64,000 nucleotides of DNA. Origin: Antilocapra americana. Taxonomy: Eukaryota; Chordata; Mammalia; Artiodactyla; Antilocapridae. This document shows positions 1-10,556 of the stretch, piece after piece. Both the position numbers and the translations under genes were made by a program. Each line of letters begins with the position of its first letter. Within the stretch, counting starts at the first letter, position 1. Location of the stretch: assembly GCA_007570785.1 (NCBI GenBank), contig ML664664.1, positions 576,358 through 640,357 of the forward strand. The letters run 5' to 3'. The notes below the pieces were generated by a model. That model had not been told where the DNA came from. It did not search any database and was given only the letters and a program-made list of their open reading frames with translations.

Positions 1-379
1 GTTAAGGTGGGTCATCAAAGTGGCCCTAATCCAATATGACTGTGTCCTTCAAACAAACCAACCAACAAACAAACAAACAAAACACATAACTGAACAGAGA
101 TAGACACAGAAAAAGGAAGAACGCCATGTAAATATGAAGACAGAGGTTAGAATGATGGATCTACCAGTTAAGGAATGCCAAAGACTGTCAGCAAACCAAC
201 AGAAGCAAGAAGACAGGCATAAGATGGGCTTTGTCCTCACAACCCCTAGAAGGAACTTTGCCAACACCTTGATTTGGGGTTTAAAGCTTCCAGAATTGTT
301 AGGAAATAAATATTTCTTGTTTAAGCCACAGTCTGATACTTTGTTACAGCAGGTATAAGAAAGGAATACAATGATCACA
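1..379 (+). repeat. MaLR-type (MLT1-like) LTR, 5' end outside window
   Basis: Order and wording match the 3' two thirds of an MLT1-type LTR. There is a 'cctaatccaatatgactg' block near the start, then 'aacgccatgtaaa', a 'gccaaagactg' block, 'caacaccttgattt', 'cttccagaattgtta' and a terminal 'tactttgttacagcag' just before position 360. The 'aataaa' within 301-312 is the expected polyadenylation region. A C/A-rich simple stretch at 52-82 lies inside it. Assignment is from memory of the consensus, so the subfamily is not certain. Small open frames here are chance frames. Confidence 0.6.
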
Positions 380-389
380 ACTAGGATTG
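380..389. repeat. Left target-site duplication of the U6-L1 unit
   Basis: ACTAGGATTG is repeated exactly at 744-753, directly after the A-rich L1 tail. The pair brackets the U6 and L1 parts together. Confidence 0.82.
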
Positions 390-392
390 CCC

Positions 393-494
393 ATGCTCCC
401 TTGGTTAGCCCATACACTAACACTGGAATGATACAAGATTAGCATGGCCCCTGCACAAGGATTACACACAAATTCAGGGAGTGTTCTATATTTT
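393..494 (+). pseudogene. RNU6-pseudogene: U6 snRNA pseudogene (head of a U6-L1 chimera)
   Basis: Collinear with U6 snRNA over its whole length: a 5' stem-like start, then 'gattagcatggcccctgc', 'caaggat', 'acacaaattc', and an end in 'gttctatatttt'. Compared with functional U6 it has lost four bases inside the ACAGAGA box (it reads gatac-aagatt), which is needed for 5' splice-site pairing, and it has many substitutions. No U6 promoter elements (proximal sequence element or TATA at the usual distance) are visible upstream. The 3' end runs directly into L1 3'-end sequence, and the whole unit is flanked by a direct repeat, so it was made by reverse transcription and is not a transcribed gene. Confidence 0.88.
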
Positions 495-743
495 GGAGAA
501 TGAAATGGAAGATTAGGTTTGATATACATACACTACCATGTGTAAAATAGATAGTAGGAACCTGTGGAGTAGCACAGGGAGCTCAGCTCAGTGCTCTGTG
601 ATGACCTAGAGGGGTGGGGTAGGGGAGGGAAGGGAGGCTCAAGAGGAAGGGATGTATGTGTACTTACAGCTGATTCACACTGTCCTACTGCAGAAACTAA
701 CACAGCACTATAAAGCATTATCCTACAATTAAAAATAAGAGAG
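495..743 (+). mobile_element. 5'-truncated L1 3' end fused to the U6 copy
   Basis: Recognised as the L1 3' UTR by 'acactaccatgtgtaaaata', 'tagcacagggagctcagc', 'tgctctgtgatgacc', a G-rich tract at about 610-640, 'agctgattcaca', 'cagaaactaacacagca' and an A-rich end at 729-740. The same 3' UTR type recurs at 34712-34894. It begins immediately after the U6 end with no spacer and has the same orientation. Confidence 0.82.
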
Positions 744-753
744 ACTAGGATTG
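744..753. repeat. Right target-site duplication of the U6-L1 unit
   Basis: Exact copy of ACTAGGATTG from 380-389. Its place after the L1 tail shows U6 and L1 sequence entered in a single insertion. Confidence 0.82.
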
Positions 754-967
754 GCCTAGGTATCGTCAGAATTGTCAAGTAACTCTATTCATCCTGGCCT
801 TTCTTTATCAGCCTTATTTCCTATTTGAGGTACCAATGTTTCAGAGCTAACCCCTCTGCTTTCAGTTTGACAGCACCCTTCTGCTGTTTGAAAATTCATT
901 TGCGAACTCTTTCTGGTTATAACACGTGTTAGAAGATATTCAGGGAATGCAGTCTTTATACTGTGAG

Positions 968-1100
968 TTCATTCATTAAGTTAACAAATGGGTTGCATGC
1001 ATCTACTATTTAAAAGTCATTCTTCCAGGTGCTGGGCATCTATCACTGAACAGGGAAAAAAAAAAATCCCTGTCCTCACAAGAGTTTATATTCTAGTGGA
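968..1100 (+). repeat. L2-type LINE 3' fragment
   Basis: Contains 'ccaggtgctgggcatctatc', 'actgaacagggaaaaaa', 'atccctgtcctcacaagag' and 'tatattctagtgg' in the order of the L2 3' end. Strongly diverged, so it is an old mammal-wide copy. Confidence 0.6.
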
Positions 1101-1197
1101 TTTATAATCTGGACTTGAACTCAATCCCCAAATCCTTATTTTACACCAAAACGTGAAATGTGTTTATTCTCAAAAGGAATAAATTCTAATTAAATCC

Positions 1198-1365
1198 ATC
1201 TTTCTCAAAGTACTTTACAGGAAACCTCCATCAGAATCTCTTAACATGCTTGTCCAAATAAAGATTATTGGTCTTCGCACTAGGCCCACTCAGTTAAACT
1301 CTAGAGGGTGGGGTATAGTAATTTTAACATTCTTAGCATGAATGTTCCCTAATCTTGGTCCTTTT
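1198..1365 (+). repeat. MER5-like hAT-Charlie DNA transposon remnant
   Basis: Shows the worn MER5 series: 'ccatcagaatctct', 'atgcttgt', a 'aggcccactcag' block and 'tagagggtggggta'. Non-autonomous and fossil; the termini are not clear. Confidence 0.5.
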
Positions 1366-1564
1366 TCTAGACTAAGCAGAAGGAAGTAGAGGTCTGAGAT
1401 CTCAAAGGGAAGGAAGCTAATTCACAGGGAGATAGAATGAGTTCATGTTTCAAAAACAAATGTTTACTGGTCATTCAGAGACAATGGGGACACAGAGAGG
1501 ACACCAACCAAATAGGCTTTACTGGGTTTCTCGCTATCACTTTATTATAGTTTTCTATAACTGT

Positions 1565-1732
1565 GGGCTTCCCAGGTGGCTCAGTGGCAAATACAGATTT
1601 GATCTCTGAGTTAGGAAGATCCCCTGAAGGAAGAAAGAGCAACCCACTCCAGTATTCTTGCCTGGGAAATCCCATGGACAGAAGAGCCTGATGGGCTACA
1701 GTCCAGGGGGTCACAAAGAGTTACACACATAA
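1565..1732 (+). mobile_element. Bov-tA SINE
   Basis: Starts 'gggcttcccaggtggctcag' (tRNA-Glu-type head) and ends in the BovB-derived tail with 'ccactccagtattcttgcct', 'cccatggaca' and 'gatgggctacagtcca'. About 30 bases between the A-box region and the B box are missing compared with other copies here. Confidence 0.9.
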
Positions 1733-1945
1733 GTGTAGGTGACAGCTCCTTCCTGGGACAGCTCTCCTATTTAAAAATTTTTTTTAGGCTGTAAGAAGGA
1801 AGTAAATGGTTCTTGAGCCTTTTAAGCCTTGTTTATTTTCATCTGAAAATAATCCACATGCCAGAGTGACACATCTGGGGGTGGCCTGCCCTGAACCCCA
1901 TCACTGGTCTATTAGCACAGAAAATAGAGTCAATGTCAGTCATTC

Positions 1946-2120
1946 GTGAAGGGTCGGACACGACTTCACTTTCGCTTTTCACTTTCATGCATTGGAGAAG
2001 GAAATGGAAACCCACGTCACTGTTCTTGCCTGGAGAATCCCAGGGACGGCGGAGTCTGGTGGGCTGCCGTCTATGGGGTCGCACAGAGTCGGACTGAAGC
2101 GACTTAAGCAACAGCAGCAG
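1946..2120 (-). mobile_element. Bov-tA-type dimeric SINE with (CTG)n end
   Basis: On the minus strand it opens with the short CTG repeat (agcagcag on the plus strand near 2113-2120) and reads through the BovB-derived tail. It ends in an incomplete second unit ('tgaagggtcggacacgac' on the plus strand). It matches the first unit of the dimer at 60576-60841. Confidence 0.85.
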
Positions 2121-3059
2121 TCATTAGCTAATCAAAGTAAACCAATCTCTACTCTAGCTGAAATTCATTCAGCTATTAAAGTTATCATCATCAAATCAAA
2201 AAAACAGAATAGAAGAAACAAGCAAAAAATTGAAACAAAAAACTCCACCCCCAAATCTTTATCACAAAAGAGCTTTCTAAATAGGCTCTTTGTTTGTTAT
2301 TGCATTTGAAATTTGAATTTAATTTGCATTTATCTCATGATTAAGCCTTTTGGAAAACAGAGTGACATTTCAATAAATTTTGAGTAGCCTTGAAGCAGAA
2401 TTTCTTACAGAGACTCTAAGAAGTTCATTAATCCATACCCTAAAGGACTCTGTGTCCTTGGGTAGATTCTTCCCTACCTTTCTCTTGCAAAAAGTCATCA
2501 ATAGGGCGCAGTCTATCAGGATGTAAGGTTGCCAACAAACATTGGTAAAACCCAGTCCCATTCCCCACATTCAATTTAATAGTTCGGTTTCTGCAGGTAG
2601 GTGGGGCAATTAACAGACAAAGGAACTGCTCAGACCACACAGGAAATCTGCTTCAGTTCAATCACATATTCCTGAATGTTATCATTTGACAAAAATCTGA
2701 CATAATAGTTCTACCCAACTTTCTCCATTTCTGTTTCATCCAAAACACTGGCAATATGAAGCATAAACGTGAACGCTTATTTGTAAAGATGAATGATTTA
2801 AAATGAGTTGGAACAAAGGTTTCAAAGAATTCACAGAACTCAGATTTCATAACTGGAAATTGAATGAATGCTTAGCTTTAGTCTGTCTTGGTAACTGGGA
2901 TATATATTCTACCTTCACATGTAAAACAGATTATAAGTAAGATTAATAGATTAAGAAGAACATTCATCTTTGCTAAATAGGTCAGTATCATTCTGAACAC
3001 TCTATACACAAATATGAAGTCAAAGTACTCATCTATACAGGAAAAAAGTATTCTGGTCA
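2121..3059. other. Unassigned AT-rich sequence
   Basis: Nothing recognisable. Short frames on both strands lack codon-like structure, and no repeat family could be named. Confidence 0.4.
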
Positions 3060-3975
3060 CCAATACCCGTTCTGGTACAGCGAGAGCGGGGTGTTCGTGG
3101 AGGGTTTCCTCACACCAATAAGCAATTCTCTGTGACACCAGCTGGGTGTCCCACAATCCAACTCACTTCTGACACTGCCTACTTTAAAATAGCATCAGAT
3201 TCCTGGGTTATAAGGTCAGTGCTACAAGACTACCACCCTCCCACTCCTAATGCTGAAGCCAGTTGCAAACCCAGGTTATCCCCTGTGCTTCTGACTGACC
3301 GGCTGTAGATTCGAAGTTCCAATGACTCCCTCCTTCCTTGGGGCCAATTAATTTGCTAGAATGGCTCACAGAACTTAAGACAAATAGCTTACTTACTAGA
3401 TCACTGGTTTATTATAGGAGGATGTAACTCAGCAACAGCCAGCTGGACGAGATGCAGAGAGAAAAGTGTATGGGATGGGCCACGAAGCTTCCAGGTTTTT
3501 TTCAGGTGCGCCTCTCACTCTCCACACATCTCCAAGCAGTCACCAAGCCGGAAGCTCTCCTACTGCTGTCCTTTTCGGTTTTGATAGAGGCTTCAGTACA
3601 GAGGCAGCAGTGATCAAGTTACCGACCCCTGGTGATTGATTCAGCCCAGTCAGGAAGTCAAGGGGTGGGACTGAAAGTTCCAACCCTCTATTCATTGTTG
3701 GTTCTTCAGGCAACCAACCCCCTCCGAAAGGTGCTTTCATAGCATTGCCATTAACCTAGTAACCTGTGGAAAGAAGCTCATTTTGAATAACAAGGCACCC
3801 ATTTCACTTTTATGATTCTGAAGTGGTTTCAGACACTGAGGACGGAAGACCAACTATTGTCACAAATGACTCTCCCATTACCCTTATTGTTCAGGCATCC
3901 CAAGGGGTTTAGGAACTCTGAGTCAGAAACCGCGAAGAAGACCAAATATGCATTTCTCCCAGATCACAGCATTAA
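3060..3975. repeat. Ancient LTR-like interspersed repeat
   Basis: A long block with landmarks seen in an old mammalian LTR-like repeat: 'tgtgacaccagctgggtgtc', 'aattaatttgctagaatggc', 'tggtttattata', 'cggaagctctcctactg', 'tggtgattgattca', 'ggttcttcaggcaacca' and a terminal 'agaccaaatatgcatttct'. I recognise the layout but cannot name the subfamily or fix the strand. Confidence 0.5.
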
Positions 3976-4311
3976 AAAAAAAAAAAATCTCAAAAGGTCC
4001 TGCTTGCTGTTTAAAACAAAATCTTACAGAAATTAGGCAAATCAGAAATCACCAAGCTTGTGCCTGAAATGTCAGAGCTAATTTGAATGAAAGACTGGCA
4101 ACATCTGGGGTGACGGTTAACTCTTTTTCAGTTTCAATATCCCTGTCTACCCTTTATGCTACAAGGAAAATTTTAAGCATGCCCTGGATGAGGATAGTGT
4201 CAAAAGAGAAAAGATTTCAGCTAAACCTTTGTCTGCTGAAAGGTCAAAATACAATAAAATATTTTCTTGCTTGTTAATGCTTTATAATGATAAATGCAGA
4301 GTTTTCAGAGC

Positions 4312-4425
4312 GGGCTTTCCTGGTAGTCCAGTGGTTGAGACTTCTCGCTTCCCCTGCAGGGGGTACTGGTTTGATACCTGGGAGGGCCTTGCATGCCAAG
4401 CCACCATCAGGGCCTTAGTGGCCTT
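4312..4425 (+). mobile_element. CHR-type SINE
   Basis: Begins 'gggctttcctggtagtccag' and continues 'tggttgagacttctcgct', 'tgcagggggtactggtttga', which is the cetartiodactyl tRNA-Glu-derived CHR head. The tail is worn. Confidence 0.75.
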
Positions 4426-4451
4426 ATTTTCATGTAAATTCTCTATAATTA

Positions 4452-4661
4452 GGGCCTCCCTGCTACCTCCTTGATAAAGAATTTGCCTGCCAATGCAAGA
4501 GCCCCGGGTGCAATTCTTGGATGGTGAAGATTTCCTGGAAAAGGAAATAGCAACCTTGCAACTGCCACACCAGTATTCTTGCCTGGGAAATCCCGTGGAC
4601 CTAGGAGTCCATGGAGTCGCCAAGAGTCTGAGCTACTATCGCTTTCATTTTCTTTCACTTT
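4452..4661 (+). mobile_element. Bov-tA SINE
   Basis: Head 'gggcctccctgctacctcct', then 'gataaagaatttgcctgcca', tail 'cagtattcttgcctgggaaa' and a closing 'ctttcattttctttcac'. Follows the CHR SINE in the same orientation. Confidence 0.87.
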
Positions 4662-4746
4662 TTCCTATAGTTAAGTAGAAAAGTGACTAGGTATGGGAAA
4701 ACAGGAGTTTTAAGCCTTGAGCCAGAAATCAGGTAATAAGTAGGAT

Positions 4747-4956
4747 TGTTGTGTTAGTGTTTCAGTCGTGTCTGACTCTTTTGCAACCCCAGGGACTATA
4801 GCCCGCCAGGCTCCTCTGTCCATGAGATTTTCCAGACAAGAATACTGAGGTGGGTTAACATTTCCTTCTCCAGAGGATCTTACCAACCTAGGGATCGAAC
4901 CCTCTTCTCCTGCGTTGTTAGGCAGATTCCTTACTGCTGAATCATGAGGGAAGCCC
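4747..4956 (-). mobile_element. Bov-tA SINE
   Basis: Reverse complement of a Bov-tA: 'ttcagtcgtgtctgactctt', 'ccaggctcctctgtccatga', 'gggatcgaacc', closing 'gggaagccc'. B-box region preserved. Confidence 0.9.
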
Positions 4957-4968
4957 AAACAGGTGGGA

Positions 4969-5026
4969 TCAGTTCAGTTCAGTTGCTCAGTCGTGTCCCC
5001 CTCTTTGAGACCCCATGGACTGCAAG
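4969..5026 (-). mobile_element. Short BovB/Bov-A 3'-end fragment
   Basis: 'agttcagttcagttgctcag' followed by 'tcgtgtcc' and 'gaccccatggactgca' is the complement of the BovB 3' terminus. The remainder is missing. Confidence 0.75.
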
Positions 5027-5965
5027 TAAACTACAGTCTTAAGGATGGTATACTTATTTCCAACTCTGAATTTTCTCCAACTCCAAATCTGGCTGTTGTT
5101 GATGGTGGTGGGGCCGGTTCCCTAGCTATGTGGGGAGGCTTTGTGCTCATTATGTTGCTGCCTCTCTTACCTCCTTGCAAGATGATGAACCTGTGAAAGG
5201 CACTAACTGGGTAAACTCTAAAATCAATTCAGTAAAAAATGACAGGGGCTAACTCAGTGGTCATCTGGCCTTGTGGTCTCCGACCCTGTCACCCCAGACC
5301 CCTCAGACAGAGAAGTGGGTTTATTTCCCTCCCTCCTCTGGAAAGTGGCCGATGTGTGACTACACGTGGTACGCTCCAGCTTCACCTCGGAAGCCAGAAA
5401 AATATCGTGCGAGGAAATTCATAAAGCCACGGGACAGAAAAATAATTACATCATAACTTCTTTCCCCTTTTCTTCCTTTCTTGTTCCCATCAGTACTGAA
5501 TGAGGAATTTGTAGAAATGAAGGGCCTGGGCATTCAGAGAGTTATAGCATGTGAGGCAGAGTGTAGGATTCACGGCTTATTGTTTTTATATCGGTGCTCC
5601 TGAAGGCAGATGCCAGCCGTCACCTCCCGTCCTCTGGTCCAGCAAAGTTGAAAAGGTGTCTGATTAGAGGGAAAGTTCATTTGGAGCAATCTGGGTACAT
5701 TCATGAGTGACTGATGGCAGGATTCCTGTTGGGAAGCAATTTTCCACGGACCACCCACATTTCCTCATGTCCTTTGAGTAGAGGCACTGAGAGATTTTGC
5801 TCTAGACTCTCTTTTCAAGGATGTTTGTATGAGCAAACAGCCTTAGATGCGAGAGACAGTGTCTCATTCCTTGGTCAGAAGACAGATTTGTCAGCTTTCC
5901 AGGACCATAAAGATACTGGGTAGGTCTGTCAGCAAGCTCCTGTAAAGGATTTAGTTTCCTTACAC
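5027..5965. other. Unassigned sequence
   Basis: Two overlapping 61-codon frames at 5239-5456 are too short to support a gene, and I recognise no domain. No repeat could be named. Confidence 0.4.
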
Positions 5966-6190
5966 TCAGGGTTTCTCAGTTGTGACGCAAACCCTCTGTG
6001 TGCACAGCCTCTGTGGGAATGCTCCACATCAAACCTGGGAGACCTGAGGGACAAGGGGAACAGATGCAAATATAAAGCTCATGCTGCCTGCTGTGTTGAG
6101 TAATAAAGACCTTTGTCTCTGACCTTGGAGTACTGTGTCTCCTGCCAGCATCCATTAAAATGTGACAGACTAAATCCTTAGCTTGCAAGC
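5966..6190 (+). repeat. Possible LTR fragment (R/U5-like)
   Basis: 'gcaaatataaagctcatgct' followed about 30 bases later by 'gagtaataaagacctttgtc' and 'ggagtactgtgtctcctgcc' resembles an LTR TATA box, polyadenylation signal and U5 start. No matching ends or TSD were found, and the family is not recognised. Confidence 0.35.
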
Positions 6191-6890
6191 AGGGTGGAAT
6201 CTCAAACTAGTGATAGCTATTGACAAATATCTCCCCTGTGGTTGCTCTTAAAACTATGGTGCAATCTGTCCTAGGAAAAATTATTTGAAGGGTATGCAGC
6301 TCCAGTGAACATGCCAGAGCAAACATTTCCCAATCTTATACCTTGAAATAGATCCAGTGATTGAGGGATCTGGCTGTTTAGACAGTCTTTAGTTTGCCTA
6401 TATGTGTTTTCTTCCTGCCAGCATCTTTCTCACAATCTCTGATGTAATCACTGAATTTCATATAGACTTTTTTATGAAAGTAAGGTACACTGTTTATACA
6501 TTCTCTCTGATTTGTTGGTCCTTAAAACTAACCATAAGGCTTTGGGAATGATTATATCAATATCTTGTAATCTAATGCAATGTAATCCCATTAGCACTGT
6601 CTGCTTTCATAGCTCCATGTGTACCTGAACTTAATTTGCCCATGGTTGTACACATGCACAGGAATAATTGTAATGTATTGCTTTCAGAAGGTGGTTTAAA
6701 TGAAATAGACATGTCTTTGTCTTCCTAGTTCCTTGGTTCCTGATGTGTGAATGTGTGAAAAAGGACTGGAGACACTGAAATGGTTTAGGTAGAAAGCAAA
6801 TGCATCACAGACATGAAATTGTGAAACAAGAAGTGGATTCTCTCTCTAATTTCAATGTAGGTTGTTTCTCAAATTGATCAAAATCCTGAG
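6191..6890. other. Unassigned sequence
   Basis: AT-rich. No repeat or coding structure recognised. It might belong to the decayed ERV downstream, but nothing in it proves this. Confidence 0.35.
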
Positions 6891-7029
6891 GGGTCATTCC
6901 AAGTGCAAAGGACTATCTGTGTCCCCTGCCTCTTACTTGTAGAAAAGCTGAAATCTTTCAGCTCTCCTGAAGCACAAAAGAGTACATTCAAGCAGTCAGT
7001 TATTAGGACCACAGAGTCACAGAATCTTA

Positions 7030-7647
7030 GGTTCCTTCCTAAAGGACATAGGCCACAGTGTCTGATGCACATTGCTAAGTTCTTTTACAGACATGTGTAA
7101 CTGCCACCAGAGGGGAAAAAAGCTAACTGCATGATGATCAGGCTGTAGCCATGACATAAGCTGCTCTGTCTTGAGCTGTACTCAGTCTATGGCTAGCACG
7201 ATTCCAAAAATTGGCCTCAAAGGAATGAGATTAACCTTAGTGCTCATAATAATCTGTATCTTTGTAGGCATCAAAATAATTGTGGCTTATTCTGTTGGCA
7301 ACTTGTGTTGTCAACAAGGAGATGCTATGGACCCATGTCGACATGTTCCACTCAGAGTTCTTGATGACCTTTCTCAGCCTAAAGCAGCTACAGAAGATCA
7401 GTCTTTGCCCCTGATCCCATAGAAATGGAATGATGTCTGACAGTGGGGATCTGTAAGCAGCTCCTAAAAGCTAGCAGTAATAGACTCCATCAAGCTATAT
7501 TTTCACTTAACCAGGTGAGTTAAGTTTTACTACACCAGGTACCCCAATGCTTCCCTGGTCCAGTCCAAGCATACCTCTCAAATCTTTTGATCACACAATG
7601 TTTTGTCTAACCTGTTGTCTCTTTGTCTTAGACTGAAGAAGTAGGAA
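7030..7647 (+). pseudogene. ERV 3' coding remnant, copy 1 (transmembrane-protein-like tail)
   Basis: Alignable with 17110-17706: shared 'cagtgtctgatgcaca', 'aactgccaccagagggg', 'tatggctagcacgatt', 'ataatctgtatcttt', 'catagaaatggaatgatgtc'. An 83-codon frame at 7171-7422 contains a strongly hydrophobic run of about 20 residues (near residues 21-41), followed by a Cys pair and a polar tail. This is compatible with the membrane anchor and cytoplasmic tail of a retroviral Env TM subunit. It ends at a stop about 225 bases before the A/G-rich tract and LTR start. No surface subunit, fusion peptide or other ERV gene is visible upstream. The env identity is inference from hydrophobicity and position before an LTR; family unknown. 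Confidence 0.4.
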
Positions 7648-8004
7648 TGAACAATAAGTACTTAATGGATGAGTAGATCCTTTCCACAGCTTCCCCTTCA
7701 GTAATCCCATGAGCAGACCATGTGAACAAGATAGCACTTGAAGAAAGGTCACAAGAAGTCAACAAGTGTGTGCACAATGGAAGATGGCAAAGAATCTAAA
7801 GTCCTACTTCAGTGACTAACTGCAACTAGCTTCCCTTAAAAATTTTTTATGGCCAAGTAGAATCTTAAGAGTTGGTTCCAGGACATGAGTCTGCCATCTC
7901 CCCAGGTTGCCCACCTCCTGGATAAAGTAACTTTTCCTTTCCAACCAACATTTGTCTCTCAAGTACTGGCTTTCAAGTGGCAGCTGAATCGGAGTTTGGT
8001 AACA
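7648..8004 (+). repeat. ERV 3' LTR, copy 1
   Basis: Begins TG directly after an A/G-rich polypurine-like tract (gaagaagtaggaa, 7635-7647). It runs through 'cctggataaagtaactttt' (polyadenylation region) and 'tttgtctctcaagtactggc', and ends in 'gagtttggtaaca'. This is the usual R/U5 design of a class I (gammaretrovirus-like) LTR. It aligns with 17707-18068. Confidence 0.6.
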
Positions 8005-8401
8005 TTTCAATGACCACGGTCAAGTTAATTAATCTTTCAGGGCATATCTGCTTATTTGAAGGGGGTGGATTAAACTATTTTAAGAATAACTCTAAAGTCT
8101 TATGAAATTATACCTTTTTTATTGCTAAGTACTATCATTAATATATTGAGAATTCTTCAGAAACAGTGTTTTAGATTAAATTCCGGTATTCATAATCTTT
8201 CTATTGGCAATTGATCTATAAAGAAGATAACACAAAACAAAAGATTTTGACAAGTGGCCATAAACTCAACCATGATAAAAGATATCCCTAGCTTCTTCAT
8301 GGCTATTAGATTCTGATTTTTAAGTAGTTTCTTAAAGTGCCCTATTACCTCTAATAGGTGATGTAAGTTGCTTCTTTGATGATGAGATACTTCCTTAAAG
8401 A
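8005..8401. other. Unassigned sequence
   Basis: No recognisable element between the LTR and the following BovB fragment. Confidence 0.4.
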
Positions 8402-8513
8402 GTTGTTGTTCAGTCACACCGCTGAGTCTGACACTTTGTGACCCTATGGACTGCAGCATGCCAGGCCTCCCTGTCCCTTACCATCTCCCGAAGTTTGCCC
8501 AAGTTCATGTCCC
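8402..8513 (-). mobile_element. BovB/Bov-A 3'-end fragment
   Basis: 'gttgttcagtcacac', 'gaccctatggactgcagcat', 'gccaggcctccctgtccctt' and 'caagttcatgtcc' are the complement of the last ~110 bases of BovB. The repeated cagtt terminus is eroded. Confidence 0.8.
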
Positions 8514-9924
8514 TTAAAGAATAGAACACTATTAACTTCTCTATCATTGATTAAAACAGATGATAACTTTACAAAGTTACAATAGAAGTTAAATCATTTT
8601 ATAGATAGGCCTCATTCAGCTTCTTTAATTATTAATGAAAAATTATTCCAGACAGAGTAAAGGCAGATTTGTGTAGGTTTTGCTTCAGTATCTGTTCTCT
8701 GGTACCAATCCTCTGTGATGCTCTAAACTCCCCAATTATTTGGTCTGTGCCACAAGCCCAGCACCAACAACGCCTCTTACTTTGAATACATCTGTCCCTT
8801 TTCCTACAATTCAAAATGTACTACCTTTCCCACTAGTTCTTCGTGTCCTAGGTCACTGACAATCAAAATTATTGTCTGGGAAGCTGTGCTGATGGCCCCA
8901 AGTCACTGTTTTCTGTTCATGGTCAGCATTAATTTCCACCACCTTTGGTTGAGGTTTTCTACTTTCTGATAAGGGTCTAATCTGTGCTCCATCGTATACA
9001 ATCATGCTATCTTGCTTTATTTTGTTCTCCTTTCCTTCCTCTCTTCTTATTAAAAAGAACTTCCAATCTATAAACTATAATCAATACACAGTTACAAAAA
9101 GAAGAGTTTCTAAGGGCTGAACCCAAAATGAGTATGTCAGTATAATTTCTGATAGAATTCAACCTACAATTTGTATACATTTGAATTAATGTTTTACTTT
9201 TATTACCATTTTAAAATATTTTAATATTGTATTAAATATAGAATTCAGTCACGTTTTTATAGAATTCTCAACACAAAATGCAGAATCCAGGCAGCAAAGC
9301 GCTGATATTACTCTTTTCCTACCCTTCTAATGTGTTTCAGAATCAAAACGGTTCCTTCCTAAAACAATGCCTTGCAGCCAAGCGAGGGGCATACTGATGT
9401 GGTCAACTGAAAATGCAGTTTTGCCAAAGAGAACTGCAATCTGATCTGGGTAACATTTACAAATCAGAGTTTGTTGTTTCATTCTTTGCACGGCAGCTGT
9501 GTTTTGCTTAATGGTAGGGACTGACAGAACCCAGAGAGGAAATCAAGGGGCAAATGAATTAAAGACCAGTGCAATGTTAAAGAAAAAAAAAGTGTTGGAA
9601 AAACAATGATATGTAAATAGGAAAATGTATAGTAGCTTTATAAGAAATACTTTAAGGTGAAAACTAGCTTCCATATGATAACTTCTGAGCAAATACTGAA
9701 AATGATCAATTGCTTTTTTCTTCTTTCATAAACAATTTTCCAGTGGAAAAATTTTAACTCAACAGTGAGTTAGGAAATCTGAAGTCTAGTCTCATTTAAT
9801 TACTGATTTACATATTACCCTGTAATGGCTATTAATTTCAGCACTTCAATTTCTGCATTTAAAAAATAAAACAAAGTACGATGAGACAATATTTACAATG
9901 AACCTAGAAAAGACTGAGTTTTAG
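8514..9924. other. Unassigned AT-rich sequence
   Basis: Over 1.4 kb with no repeat or coding feature I can name. Confidence 0.45.
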
Positions 9925-10075
9925 ATATATTTTCTCACTTAATTCTCTCAATAATCTCAGTGGGAATACATTGTATCTCTATTTTTAAGATAAGAAAACT
10001 GAGGTTATAATATGTTAATTTGTCCATATTAATAGTCATTAAGAGCTCCATCTAGAGACCAAACTGAAAGCTTTC
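9925..10075 (+). repeat. MIR SINE remnant
   Basis: 'tctcacttaattctctcaat', then 'tctctatttttaagataaga', 'aaactgaggttat' and later 'tagagaccaaactgaaag' follow MIR order. Old mammal-wide SINE. Confidence 0.6.
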
Positions 10076-10469
10076 TGACTGTCTGATAGATGCTTACTGC
10101 ATATGTATATAAAGTTACTTAGAAAACTTGACAGATACATGAACTTTGAATTAATGCATATGAGGTTATCATTGCTTGAAATATACTACAAACTGGGGAG
10201 GACTTTATCTCAAAAACTATATTGTTTAACAATCATTAGAAGATAAGGCAAACATATTATTTCACAGTTACTAAAAAGAGAGAATCTAATTACATAGAAA
10301 ACAATCATCTGGTGGAGAATAAAAGGAAAAAAATAGTATTCAGATATTTGATATAAATTAATAAACACTAAACATTTTTTGTCATGATAAAAAAAAGAGA
10401 AGGTAAAATCACCAACATCAGAAAAAAAAGACAGCAATATAAACCTTAAAAGCATTAAAAACATATGAG

Positions 10470-10553
10470 AGATGCTGATAAGAATGTAAATTGGTGTAGC
10501 CAGGGTGGAAAACAGTATTGAGGTTTTTCAAAAAAACTAAAAACAGAACCATC
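10470..10553 (+). mobile_element. Small L1 ORF2 fragment
   Basis: 'aagaatgtaaattggtgtag', 'ggaaaacagtattgaggttt' and 'aaaaactaaaaacagaacc' match a conserved block near the C-terminal end of L1 ORF2, also present at 23310-23390 and 24800-24870. Confidence 0.75.
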
Positions 10554-10556
10554 ACA

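Noticed and set aside
393..494. Functional U6 snRNA gene
   Set aside because: Deletion in the ACAGAGA box, many substitutions, no snRNA promoter, fused L1 tail and a TSD.
7500..7640. Splice donor and acceptor-like motifs flanking an intron in ERV copy 1
   Set aside because: 'ggtgagt' at about 7514 and 'tcttag' at about 7626 exist, and an acceptor-like 'ccacag' exists in copy 2, but no donor is conserved there and no coding exon joins them.
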